In this document: positions 1 through 6,064 of the stretch, one piece after another
Numbering within the stretch: the first letter of the stretch is position 1
Layout: the number at the start of each line of letters is the position of its first letter
From: Dialister sp. UBA734
Lineage (GTDB): Bacteria; Bacillota; Negativicutes; Veillonellales; Dialisteraceae
Length of the DNA: 16,660 bases
Assembly: GCA_002297935.1 (NCBI GenBank)
Contig: DBLC01000177.1
Span: 1 to 16,660 of the forward strand
Direction of reading: 5' to 3'
The notes under the pieces: generated by a model
What the model saw: the letters and a program-made list of their open reading frames with translations, nothing else
The model's database searches: none
Told to the model about the DNA's origin: nothing
Program-made: the position numbers and the translations under genes

Positions 1-66
1 GACCGTGAGAACCTTCAGAACCCTTAGAACCTTAAGAACCTTTCCCACGAAAGGAATCATTACATA
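1..66. repeat. 9-bp-period repeat array, partial at window edge
   Basis: Consecutive units of the type GAACCTTCA/GAACCTTAA fill about 7-43. They are followed by a spacer beginning cccacgaaaggaatcat that recurs, diverged, at about 4488 and 12350. This is the same 9-bp family seen at 549-755, 4137-4592, 11930-12356 and 16606-16660. The array probably continues upstream of the window. No coding function is seen. Confidence 0.7.
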
Positions 67-120
67 TTTTGCTTAACTTAATGATATTGCAGGAAGGGGG
101 ATAGGAAGACGAAGAAACAG

Positions 121-380
121 TTAGTCTAGCCGCCAGAGAGGACGCCTAAGGGAGTAGCGATAAATGGTTTTCCTGCCGCTAGTGCGGGCTATCCCCTGGC
201 ACATTTCGCTTCGCTCATGTTCTGTCCCCTTCCAGAGGAAGGGGATCTTTGTTTCGCGTGAAGCGAAAGGATTCCGCTCGCCTTTCCCTCTGGTGCTGCG
301 AGATTTCTCCACTCAGGGGCACATCGTATTTCATGAGGTCTACATCACAAAGCACAAATGCGATCGGTCGAAATGACGAA
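121..380. other. gene-free stretch with dyad modules
   Basis: I see no credible gene here. A perfect hairpin CCCCTTCC-AGA-GGAAGGGG lies at 226-244, inside a wider dyad (TTTCGCTTC near 203, GAAGCGAAA near 261). From 299 to 377 the sequence starts gagatttctccact and ends cggtcgaaatgac. From memory, these are the two halves of a short intergenic module common in gut Firmicutes and Bacteroidetes, here separated by about 50 bp of inserted sequence. A diverged copy of the second half (accgatcaaaatgac) lies near 4421. Confidence 0.45.
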
Positions 381-381
381 T

Positions 382-548
382 CTAGGGAAACGCTGATTTA
401 ATCAAAGAGTCTGAAATTATATGAATTTTTATCCAAAGCATCGTCAAGAAAATCCTTAAATAGCTCGCTATTCGCGGATTTCCTTTCCTCGCTTTGAATA
501 AAAATTCAAGAATAATTCCAAACCATGATTAAATCAGTGTTTCCCTAG
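382..548. mobile_element. MITE-like element, 167 bp, long terminal inverted repeats
   Basis: The left end at 382 (CTAGGGAAACGCTGATTTAA) is matched in reverse complement by the right end at 548, with one mismatch over the first 23 bases. The similarity continues imperfectly for about 60 bp on each side (both arms carry GAATTTTTAT). The centre holds a smaller hairpin (AAATCC near 450, GGATTT near 476). There is no transposase and no ORF. This fits a non-autonomous miniature inverted-repeat element. Its ends are the palindrome CTAG, so a target duplication cannot be told from the terminus. The parent insertion sequence is not recognised. Confidence 0.65.
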
Positions 549-755
549 TTAGCGGCACATTCGAGGAACCTGAGAAACTTGAGCAACCTGAGCAACCTGA
601 GAAACTTTGACACAAATGAAGTCATCGCATATTTCTCTTAACGTAACAGCAGTGCGTTCTTTGGCACGTTCGAGCACCTTCAGCACCTTCAGCACCTTAA
701 GAACCTTAAGAACCTTACACAACCTGAGCAACCTGTGTAACCTAAGAATCCTGTA
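549..755. repeat. 9-bp-period repeat, two arrays with spacer
   Basis: The first array (about 560-607) is made of CCTGAGCAA-type 9-mers and the second (about 666-748) of CCTTCAGCA/CCTTAAGAA-type 9-mers. Each is preceded by the same leader, GGCACATTCGAG at 554 and GGCACGTTCGAG at 663. The spacer between them contains gaagtcatcgcatatt, which recurs near 4493. The minus-strand open frame here, rich in KVLKVL and LRL, is a product of the 9-bp period and is not taken as a gene. Confidence 0.75.
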
Positions 756-838
756 TTGATTTTTTCTATACCTCTTTCTTGAAATTTTTAAATTCATAGA
801 GCTCTATGCGGGGGCGAAAGAAGAGAATAAAAAAGTAT

Positions 839-867
839 TTGACGAAGTATTTCCTATATGCTATAAT
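839..867 (+). promoter_or_regulatory. Promoter of the tRNA-His/tRNA-Gln unit
   Basis: TTGACG at 839-844, a 17-bp spacer and a perfect TATAAT at 862-867 form a strong housekeeping (sigma-A type) promoter. Transcription would start near 874, about 36 bases before tRNA-His. Confidence 0.85.
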
Positions 868-873
868 TGACAA

Positions 874-900
874 CGTCATATGGCGAAAAGCGATATGACG
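874..900 (+). other. Palindrome at the tRNA transcript 5' end
   Basis: CGTCATAT (874-881) and ATATGACG (893-900) are perfect inverted repeats around an 11-base loop containing a further GC/GC pairing. The hairpin would be at the very 5' end of the precursor transcript or, as DNA, an operator at the start site. Its function is not known to me. Confidence 0.55.
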
Positions 901-909
901 CCAATATGT

Positions 910-986
910 GGCGGGTGTGGTGAAGTGGCTAACACGGCGGATTGTGGCTCCGTTATGCGTGGGTTCGAGCCCCACCACTCGCCCCA
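910..986 (+). tRNA. tRNA-His (GTG)
   Basis: This is a complete cloverleaf. Acceptor GCGGGTG (911-917) pairs with CACTCGC (976-982), with one G-T pair. The anticodon stem is GCGGA/TCCGT with loop TTGTGGC, giving anticodon GTG at 944-946. The T loop is GTTCGAG-type. The G at 910 is the encoded extra G-1 that marks histidine tRNAs and faces the discriminator C at 983. CCA (984-986) is encoded. It is the first gene of a two-tRNA unit. Confidence 0.95.
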
Positions 987-1024
987 TTTTTTTTTACCTG
1001 AATATCGGTTTTTACCGTATTTAT

Positions 1025-1098
1025 GGGGGTATCGCCAAGCGGTAAGGCAACGGACTTTGACTCCGTTATCGGTAGTTCGACTCTACCTACCCCTGCCA
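1025..1098 (+). tRNA. tRNA-Gln (TTG)
   Basis: The anticodon arm ACGGA-CTTTGAC-TCCGT (1050-1066) gives anticodon TTG. The D arm is GCC/GGC, the T arm GGTAG-TTCGACT-CTACC (1071-1087), the discriminator G is at 1095 and the encoded CCA at 1096-1098. The acceptor stem pairs 1025-1031 with 1088-1094, the first pair being G-T. It lies 38 bases after tRNA-His and is presumably co-transcribed. Confidence 0.93.
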
Positions 1099-1108
1099 GG
1101 GATGCATA

Positions 1109-1158
1109 ACAGGTCTGGATCATTTTCTATATCATAGAAGATGGCCGGGCCTGTTTTT
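1109..1158 (+). terminator. Rho-independent terminator after the tRNAs
   Basis: ACAGGTCTGG (1109-1118) pairs with CCGGGCCTGT (1145-1154), with two G-T pairs across a loop of about 26 bases, followed by TTTT. It closes the tRNA unit. Confidence 0.8.
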
Positions 1159-1311
1159 ATGTGCAAAAATAAATAGGAAGTTCTTGCTTTATGAAATAAA
1201 TGATAAGGTGCAAGTTATATATTTTCCTAGAAAACAAAGCGAGTGGATTATTTATTTCTTCTATGCATTGTGGTAGAATGAAGTTGTTATCGAAGCAAGC
1301 CTTTAGAAATA

Positions 1312-1382
1312 GGTGATTGGCGACTGGTGACTCGTAGCTGGAACCGCGTGGTCTGGTTACGAGTCACTCGTCGCAAGTTACC
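1312..1382. repeat. Heptamer-armed hairpin, GTGACTN family
   Basis: The left arm (1312-1341) contains GACTGGTGACTCGTAGCTGG and the right arm (1353-1382) is its imperfect reverse complement, around an 11-base loop. The arms are built from GTGACTN-like 7-mers, as at 8471, 8639 and 15997. It lies directly upstream of the transporter ribosome site and would be in its mRNA leader if the weak TAGAAT at 1274-1279 is the -10 box. The rest of 1160-1417 shows nothing else I can name. Confidence 0.75.
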
Positions 1383-1417
1383 CATTTAGCTAAGCACGAG
1401 AGGAGTTCTGATATTCC

Positions 1418-2713
1418 ATGAGCAGCACAGTACAGTTTTATTTAGCTATTGGTATTTTCTGTTTGACTTACGTGGGGATTATGTCGGAAAAGATTCCCCG
1501 TACCATTTGCGCCATGTTCGGTGGCGGTGCCATGGTTTACTTTGGCTTTGTCACCCAGGACCAGGCCATCAAGCAGTTTATTGATTTCAATACCATCGGC
1601 CTGTTATGCGGCATGATGATTCTGATTTCTGTAGTAAAGAAATCCGGGTTCTTCCGCGTGTTGGCTTTGTGGGCTATGAAGATGTCCAAAGGGGCACCGA
1701 GGGAACTGCTAGTTCTCCTTTCTATTGTCACCGCCGTTGGGGCAGCTATGATTGACTCCGTCACCGCTGCTCTTCTGATTGCGCCGATGACCATTTCCCT
1801 TTGCCGTATGCTTCGTATGTCTCCGGTACCGATTCTGGTTTCTGAAATTCTGATGTGCAACATCGGTGGTACCGCTTTGATGATTGGTAACCCGCCAAAC
1901 GTTATGATTGGTTCTGCTACCCACTTGGATTTCAACGACTTCCTGATCAACCTGGCTCCAGTGGTTGTGATTACCATGGCTGTCACTTTGGTGGCTATTC
2001 TGTTTATCTTTAGAAAACAGCTTCACTCCGTACCTATGCCGCAGAGTGAATTGGATAAGATTGATGTGATGTCTGCTATCGAAGACCGTATGATTTTCAA
2101 CCGCTCTCTGACCGTTCTGGGCCTCACCATTTGCGGATTCGTTGTACACAGCACCTTCGGTCTGCAGTCTGCTACCATCGCACTGACCGGTGGTATCGTC
2201 GCTCTCTTTGTTTGCCATATCAGCCCAGAAGATGCGCTGAAAGAAGTCGACCTGGATACCCTGATGTTCTTCATGGGGCTCTTCATCTTGGTCGGTGGTA
2301 TGGAAAATGCGGGCGTCATCACCGCCATTGCACAGCATGGTATTGCTCTGGTCAACGGCGACCTGCACCTGATTACCTACCTGATTCTGTTCCTCTCTGG
2401 CATTGCTTCTGCCTTCATTGATAATATTCCGTTTACTGCCACCATGATTCCGCTGATTCACGATATGCAGGCTCTCATGAATGCCACCCATGCAGACTAC
2501 ATGTGGTGGGCACTGGCTACCGGCGCTTGCTTCGGCGGCAACGGGACCATGATTGGTGCTTCTCCAAACGTCATCATGGTAGCTATCGCAGCAAAAGAAG
2601 GATTCAATATTTCCTTCGGTACCTTTATGAAATGGTGCTTCCCGCTGATGATTCTCTCCCTGATCGTTTCTGCTGGCTACATTGAAGTCAGATATTTCAT
2701 CTTGGGATTCTAA
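1418..2713 (+). CDS. ArsB/NhaD/CitM-type (IT superfamily) ion transporter
   Basis: This is an integral membrane transporter of 431 residues with about ten to twelve hydrophobic segments. It has the two inverted halves typical of the ion transporter superfamily that includes ArsB, NhaD and citrate permeases. Diagnostic stretches are NIGGTALMIGNPPN at 148-161 in the first half and GGNGTMIGASPN at 373-384 in the second, each following an acidic helix motif (DSVTAALL at 113-120, DNIPFTATMIP at 335-345). Family members move arsenite, dicarboxylates or exchange Na+ for H+. The substrate cannot be read from sequence; the missing ars partners argue weakly against arsenite. ATG 1418 follows AGGAG at 1401-1405. 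The gene is monocistronic: a heptamer hairpin lies upstream and a terminator 30 bases downstream. Confidence 0.9.
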   Translation: MSSTVQFYLAIGIFCLTYVGIMSEKIPRTICAMFGGGAMVYFGFVTQDQAIKQFIDFNTIGLLCGMMILISVVKKSGFFRVLALWAMKMSKGAPRELLVLLSIVTAVGAAMIDSVTAALLIAPMTISLCRMLRMSPVPILVSEILMCNIGGTALMIGNPPNVMIGSATHLDFNDFLINLAPVVVITMAVTLVAILFIFRKQLHSVPMPQSELDKIDVMSAIEDRMIFNRSLTVLGLTICGFVVHSTFGLQSATIALTGGIVALFVCHISPEDALKEVDLDTLMFFMGLFILVGGMENAGVITAIAQHGIALVNGDLHLITYLILFLSGIASAFIDNIPFTATMIPLIHDMQALMNATHADYMWWALATGACFGGNGTMIGASPNVIMVAIAAKEGFNISFGTFMKWCFPLMILSLIVSAGYIEVRYFILGF

Positions 2714-2743
2714 TATGATAGGAAATATGATAAGAAATAAAAA

Positions 2744-2775
2744 GACCGCTATCTTCGGATAGCGGCTTTTGTTTT
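2744..2775 (+). terminator. Terminator of the transporter gene
   Basis: The perfect stem CCGCTATC-TTCG-GATAGCGG (2746-2765) has a UUCG-type tetraloop and is followed by a T-rich tract. It lies 33 bases past the transporter stop. Confidence 0.92.
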
Positions 2776-2776
2776 T

Positions 2777-3106
2777 GAGTGAGTAGTGCGAAGTGCGTAA
2801 TGGTGGAAGGGGCCCACAAAATTTGGAAGCGCCCCAATATCCCTTTTTATATAAGGTTATTATTCTGCTTCCTACTATTTCTAACATGGAACAATACCCG
2901 CAAGCAGCAGGGTTATAAAAGGTTATGGGAAAGCGGTATCCCCATAACCCTTTATAACCCTTTATAACCTTGTCTATTGCGGTGACAGGAAATGTTTTAC
3001 CGTAGAAATCCGCAGAATAATAACCTTATAATATATAAAAGGGGTATTGGGGCCTATATGAATTGTGGGCCCCTTCCACCATTACGCACTTCGCACTACT
3101 CACTAC
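2777..3106. repeat. Nested inverted-repeat cassette, GCGWART arms
   Basis: This is a nearly complete long palindrome of about 330 bp. The outer arms (2777-2804 and 3079-3106) consist of GCGWART-type heptamers and are reverse complements. Inside them lie two copies of a short hairpin: 2809-2835, with stem GGGGCCC/GCGCCCC carrying one mismatch, and 3049-3073. Next come the arms CCAATATCCCTTTTTATAT and GGTTATTATTCTGC with their mirror images. The centre is a hairpin, GGTTATAAAAGGTTATG against CATAACCCTTTATAACC. The central part (2854-3028) is the core also found at 5612, 10575 and 12966. No gene lies inside. Confidence 0.85.
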
Positions 3107-3113
3107 GCACTAT

Positions 3114-3149
3114 AAAAAAGAGGGATCAGAGAACAAGTCTCCAATCCCT
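3114..3149 (-). terminator. Terminator of the 3162-3980 gene
   Basis: Read on the minus strand, AGGGAT and ATCCCT with an inner GAGAC/GTTCTC pairing form a hairpin followed by a run of T (the AAAAAA at 3114-3119 on the plus strand). It begins just after the stop codon. Confidence 0.8.
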
Positions 3150-3161
3150 TCATCGTTAAGT

Positions 3162-3980
3162 TTAAGCTCCCAGTTCATCCAGCAGTTCTTCAGAGGCTTC
3201 TACGGCTTCTGCGATTTCTGGACGGAGTTCCGCGTCATCGGTGAGGAAACGGATTTCTGCCAAGGCACGGATCAGGCGAGCAATCTGTGCGGTACGGCCG
3301 ATGAGAATTTTTTGGGCGTTGCTGTAATTGTTCCAGTCATAGCCGGCAGCCACCTGGATGCGGCGGATATCTTCGATGCCATCTTCGAAGTAATCAGACA
3401 AGTCCAACAGGGCATCTTCGGCCTGCCGGGCTTCGCGGCGGATATCTTGCATGCGGGTGCACATCTTTTTGACTTTCTGCTGGAAATCCTGCAGACGGGT
3501 ACTGACATCTTCCAGGGCTTTCACATCGTGGTGTTCCGCTGCTTCGATATCGAGGCCTTTGATTTCTGGCACCATAGCATATTGTTCCAGTACACCGGCA
3601 CCGAAGCCGATGGCGTCTACCGCACCAGAGAGAGTCATAACGCTCATGGCTTTGGTGGACAGTTTTTCCAGTTCTTTCCAGTTTTTACGTTCTTTATTGA
3701 AATGGTCCAAGCCGGTCAAAGTATCACAATCATGGAAGTCTACATTGTGAATTTGGGCAAAAAGGCTGGTGAATTTTTTCATGTCTCCAGACATTAAGGT
3801 GATTCTCACGCGATCCAATTCGCCCAATTCATCCTGGGCACGAACCTTGGCGCGGTTGATGCGTTTGGTGGCTCTTCGTTTGGCTCGTTCGATTTCGCCA
3901 TTAATACTTTCTGGTCTGGCTGATACAGGGTTCCCACTGACAGCGGCTGCAATCATGCGCAAAATAAATGCAATAGACAT
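3162..3980 (-). CDS. Conserved 272-aa protein of unknown function, paralog A
   Basis: I do not recognise this family. The 272 residues are predicted almost entirely helical. A short hydrophobic N-terminus (MSIAFILRMIAAAVSG) is followed by a basic, coiled-coil-prone stretch at about 31-60 (ERAKRRATKR, then ELGELDRVR). A Gly/Ala-rich hydrophobic segment at about 111-140 contains GFGAGVLE, and long charged helices with DYFEDGIEDI at 197-206 lead to an acidic end (EELLDELGA). A paralog of the same length and motif order lies at 4634-5452. ATG 3980 follows an excellent AGGAGG. It has its own promoter (-10 at 4032-4037) and terminator. The helix bundle with a central hydrophobic segment recalls alpha-helical membrane-active proteins, but that is speculation. 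Confidence 0.85.
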   Translation of the reverse strand: MSIAFILRMIAAAVSGNPVSARPESINGEIERAKRRATKRINRAKVRAQDELGELDRVRITLMSGDMKKFTSLFAQIHNVDFHDCDTLTGLDHFNKERKNWKELEKLSTKAMSVMTLSGAVDAIGFGAGVLEQYAMVPEIKGLDIEAAEHHDVKALEDVSTRLQDFQQKVKKMCTRMQDIRREARQAEDALLDLSDYFEDGIEDIRRIQVAAGYDWNNYSNAQKILIGRTAQIARLIRALAEIRFLTDDAELRPEIAEAVEASEELLDELGA

Positions 3981-4031
3981 GATACTTCCTCCTTTTGCTT
4001 GATGGCTCTTACTTTATTATTATTTCTTTCT

Positions 4032-4062
4032 ATTATATCATATCTGTTCCTTTTTATTAGGG
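4032..4062 (-). promoter_or_regulatory. Promoter of paralog A
   Basis: On the minus strand TGATATAAT (4032-4040) is an extended -10 box, TGn plus a perfect TATAAT. No good -35 hexamer is seen, as is common for extended -10 promoters. It lies about 50 bases upstream of the start codon. Confidence 0.6.
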
Positions 4063-4136
4063 GCCATTGGGCAAGAGGCCGAGATAGTAGGCTAAAAGGT
4101 TTTTATAGGTAGATATAGATTTTGCTTTTAGGGTTT

Positions 4137-4592
4137 ATAAGACGCTCAGGTTGCTCAGGTTGCTCAGGTTGCTGAGGGTTCTCAGGGGGAGAATGTGCCG
4201 CTCTCCATAGCCGTCATGGAATTAGTTGTATGTGGTGGATATTCGTGAGTTCACTTTGGTAAAACTCATTTCGCTCTATGGTTTAGGGTTTAAGGTTTAG
4301 GGTTTACGTTTCTGCATGTAACCCTTAAATCCATGACTCTTTCATGGCATAGTCTTTTGGGAGTAATGAACTCAGAAGGGAAACCATAAACCTATAACGC
4401 AAAGGTGACGTAAATACAACCGATCAAAATGACAATCCCGGCTAGAAGCACATTCGGAGCCCTTCAGAACCTTTAGAACCTTTTCCACGAAAGAAGTCAT
4501 CGCACATTTTCACCATGTTCAGTGGCACATTTGAGGAACCTGAGCAACCTGAGCCACTTGAGAAACCTGAGAGACCTATGTCACCTTTCCCC
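4137..4592. repeat. Nested repeat cassette, 9-bp arms with GGTTTAV heptamers inside
   Basis: This fills most of the 650-bp gap between the two paralogs. The left arm (4147-4200) is TTGCTCAGG-type 9-mers running into gaatgtgccgct. The right side (4447-4590) repeats agcacattcgg and ggcacatttgag followed by CCTGAGCAA-type 9-mers, that is, the inverse orientation. The middle contains heptamers of the form GGTTTAV at 4281-4308, mirrored loosely by gtaacccttaaatcc at 4318. It also has a piece related to the module at 299-377. No gene is seen. Confidence 0.7.
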
Positions 4593-4593
4593 A

Positions 4594-4620
4594 CACAAAA
4601 AGGACCCTAGCGGGTCCTCT
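4594..4620 (-). terminator. Terminator of the 4634-5452 gene
   Basis: On the minus strand the perfect stem AGGACCC-GCTA-GGGTCCT is followed by TTTTTG. It starts 14 bases after the stop codon. Confidence 0.9.
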
Positions 4621-4633
4621 TCGATTTCATTCA

Positions 4634-5452
4634 TTATGCATCGCGGAAGGAAAGTTCCTGTTTAGCAATCTGGATGGCGTTTTTGCTGGTAGGGCTGACG
4701 TGGCCGCTTTCGTCCAGCAAGTGCGGGAACAGCAAGGTAATTAGCTGGGCCACCTGGACGGCTCGGGCGATTTGCATTTTTTCTGGCATGGAGTAGAAAG
4801 TCCAGTCGATACCTTTTCTGTCCAAAATGGCTTCCAGGTCGTCGATGCCGTCAATGAAATAATCAGTCAAAGCAGACAGGCAATCGGCTTCTTCCCTGGC
4901 GCTTTCGGCAATGTCCACCAAGTTGTCCGTCAATTCTCTGACTTTGTTCTGGTAGTCCGTGATGGTAGTAATCAATTCACGGGCATAGACTTTATCCATT
5001 TGCTGGAACCGTTTGTTATCAATCGAAATGGTTGGCAAGGTAGCAAAAGGTTCCAAAATGCCAAAGCCCAATTCCATGGGGGAGTAGGCACCGGCGCTGA
5101 TGCTGCTCAAGCTGGCGATACGGTCCGCTCTGGCAATCATTTCATCGACTTTGAAGCCTTCTTCCAAGAATTTCTCGATACCTGACAGGCCTTTGCATTC
5201 TGCCAAATTGAAATGCTGAATCTTTTCGCAGGCTTTGGTGAAATGTTCCATGTGTCCCGATGTGGAAGCCACTTTGGCCCGATCCATTTCACCCAATTCG
5301 TACTGGGCTCTATTTCTGAGCCGGATGACACTTCTCTTGACACGGCGAATGGCCTTCTGCAGTTCTCCGTTGATGTCGATGATGTGAGAAGCATCTTCGG
5401 TGTGCCCCGCTTCAACCTGGTTCAAAATTTGTAAAATGTACGTAATAGTCAT
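4634..5452 (-). CDS. Conserved 272-aa protein of unknown function, paralog B
   Basis: This is the paralog of the 3162-3980 product, with the same length (272 residues) and colinear motifs. It has a short hydrophobic start (MTITYILQIL), a basic coiled-coil-like region with YELGEMDRAK at 51-60, a Ser/Ala/Gly-rich hydrophobic stretch at about 112-142 with GFGILEPFATLP, then DYFIDGIDDLEAIL at 197-210 and a closing helix with AVQVAQLI matching TAQIARLI of paralog A. Divergence is considerable, so the duplication is old or the pair is functionally distinct. Each copy has its own promoter, AGGAGG site and terminator, so they are separate units and not an operon. Function unknown; no enzyme signature, and no transmembrane helix long enough to be certain. 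Confidence 0.85.
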   Translation of the reverse strand: MTITYILQILNQVEAGHTEDASHIIDINGELQKAIRRVKRSVIRLRNRAQYELGEMDRAKVASTSGHMEHFTKACEKIQHFNLAECKGLSGIEKFLEEGFKVDEMIARADRIASLSSISAGAYSPMELGFGILEPFATLPTISIDNKRFQQMDKVYARELITTITDYQNKVRELTDNLVDIAESAREEADCLSALTDYFIDGIDDLEAILDRKGIDWTFYSMPEKMQIARAVQVAQLITLLFPHLLDESGHVSPTSKNAIQIAKQELSFRDA

Positions 5453-5525
5453 AGAGATTCCTCCTTTGAAAGTCCGCTTGCATGTGGACGATGACAGCTT
5501 GCTTTCATTGACTTGTTCTAATCTT

Positions 5526-5553
5526 ATTATACATCAACTATAAAGAGGGTCAA
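5526..5553 (-). promoter_or_regulatory. Promoter of paralog B
   Basis: On the minus strand, TTGACC (5548-5553), a 16-bp spacer and a perfect TATAAT (5526-5531) lie about 75 bases before the start codon at 5452. Confidence 0.75.
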
Positions 5554-5586
5554 ATGGGGGATGGGAAATAAACGCGGGGATTCTCA

Positions 5587-5602
5587 TGTTTCACGTGAAA
5601 TG
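5587..5602. promoter_or_regulatory. parS-like site, 14 of 16
   Basis: TGTTTCACGTGAAATG matches the ParB/Spo0J binding palindrome TGTTTCACGTGAAACA at 14 of 16 positions; the two mismatches are at the right end. It lies just before a copy of the repeat core (5612). An exact parS lies 5.1 kb away at 10693. Confidence 0.6.
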
Positions 5603-5609
5603 TTTCGAT

Positions 5610-5912
5610 AGAAGGTTATTATTCTACTGCATACTATTTCTAACATGGAATGATAAAGGCAAGCGACAGGGTTAAAAGGGTTATAAAAGGTTATGAGAAA
5701 CCGGCATCCCCATAACCTTTTACAACCTGCCCGAAGGGCTAACCTTGTCCCCTGCGATAACAGGAAATGTTTCATAAAAGAAATTAGCAGAAGTATAACC
5801 TTTTGAAAAGCGGTGTTATCTCTATGTGTGTAGCAAGGACCTGATAGAATAAATAACCTTTATAATCTGCGCCGCTCCAACATTCCTAATTCCTCATTTC
5901 TCATTCCTAATT
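5610..5912. repeat. Repeat core copy plus ATTYCTM heptamer arm
   Basis: The segment 5612-5798 follows the core of 2854-3028 closely: ggttattattct, then tactatttctaacatggaa, then gggttataaaaggttatg, then ccccataacc, then acaggaaatgttt, ending tataacctt. In this copy the mirrored ends have decayed. At 5884-5912 a single arm of ATTYCTM heptamers is present with no partner on the left. No gene is seen in 5453-6064. Confidence 0.7.
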
Positions 5913-5967
5913 GCATATAAAGGTATCTTTATTTTCCAAGAAGATGACACTTTTTCGAAATATGCAT

Positions 5968-5996
5968 TTGACATTTTACGAAAATAGGTATACTAT
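5968..5996 (+). promoter_or_regulatory. Promoter of ppsA
   Basis: A perfect TTGACA (5968-5973), a 17-bp spacer and TACTAT (5991-5996) lie about 70 bases before the start. The -10 region sits in a near-palindrome (ATAGGTATACTAT, 5984-5996). TTTTTCG (5951-5957) and CGAAAA (5979-5984) flank the -35. These could be operators for the CcpN-like repressor encoded downstream, but I see no exact match to a known box. Confidence 0.75.
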
Positions 5997-6064
5997 AAGT
6001 GAAGAAATTTGAAATTAAGTGTACATTTCAAACAATCTTATCTTCATTGTTTTAGGAGGACATG

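Noticed and set aside
250..265. parS-like sequence TGTTTCGCGTGAAGCG
   Set aside because: Only 13 of 16 matches, with changes inside the critical half-sites; it is explained by a local GAAGCGAAA/TTTCGCTTC dyad.
5..760. CRISPR array
   Set aside because: Repeat units are 9 bp and directly adjacent with no unique spacers of constant length; no cas genes are present.
549..797. Minus-strand open frame rich in KVLKVL and LRL repeats
   Set aside because: It is produced by the 9-bp period of the repeat arrays; no ribosome site, and the same DNA pattern recurs in other gaps without keeping the frame.
880..1137. Open frame across the tRNA genes
   Set aside because: It runs through two complete tRNA cloverleafs and has no ribosome site.
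1709..2887. Long minus-strand open frame of 392 codons
   Set aside because: Shadow of the transporter gene; composition is implausible and it extends into the repeat cassette. The transporter on the other strand has clear family motifs.
3063..3797. Plus-strand open frame of 244 codons
   Set aside because: Lies opposite paralog A and starts in repeat DNA; its rich Phe/His content is typical of antisense shadows.
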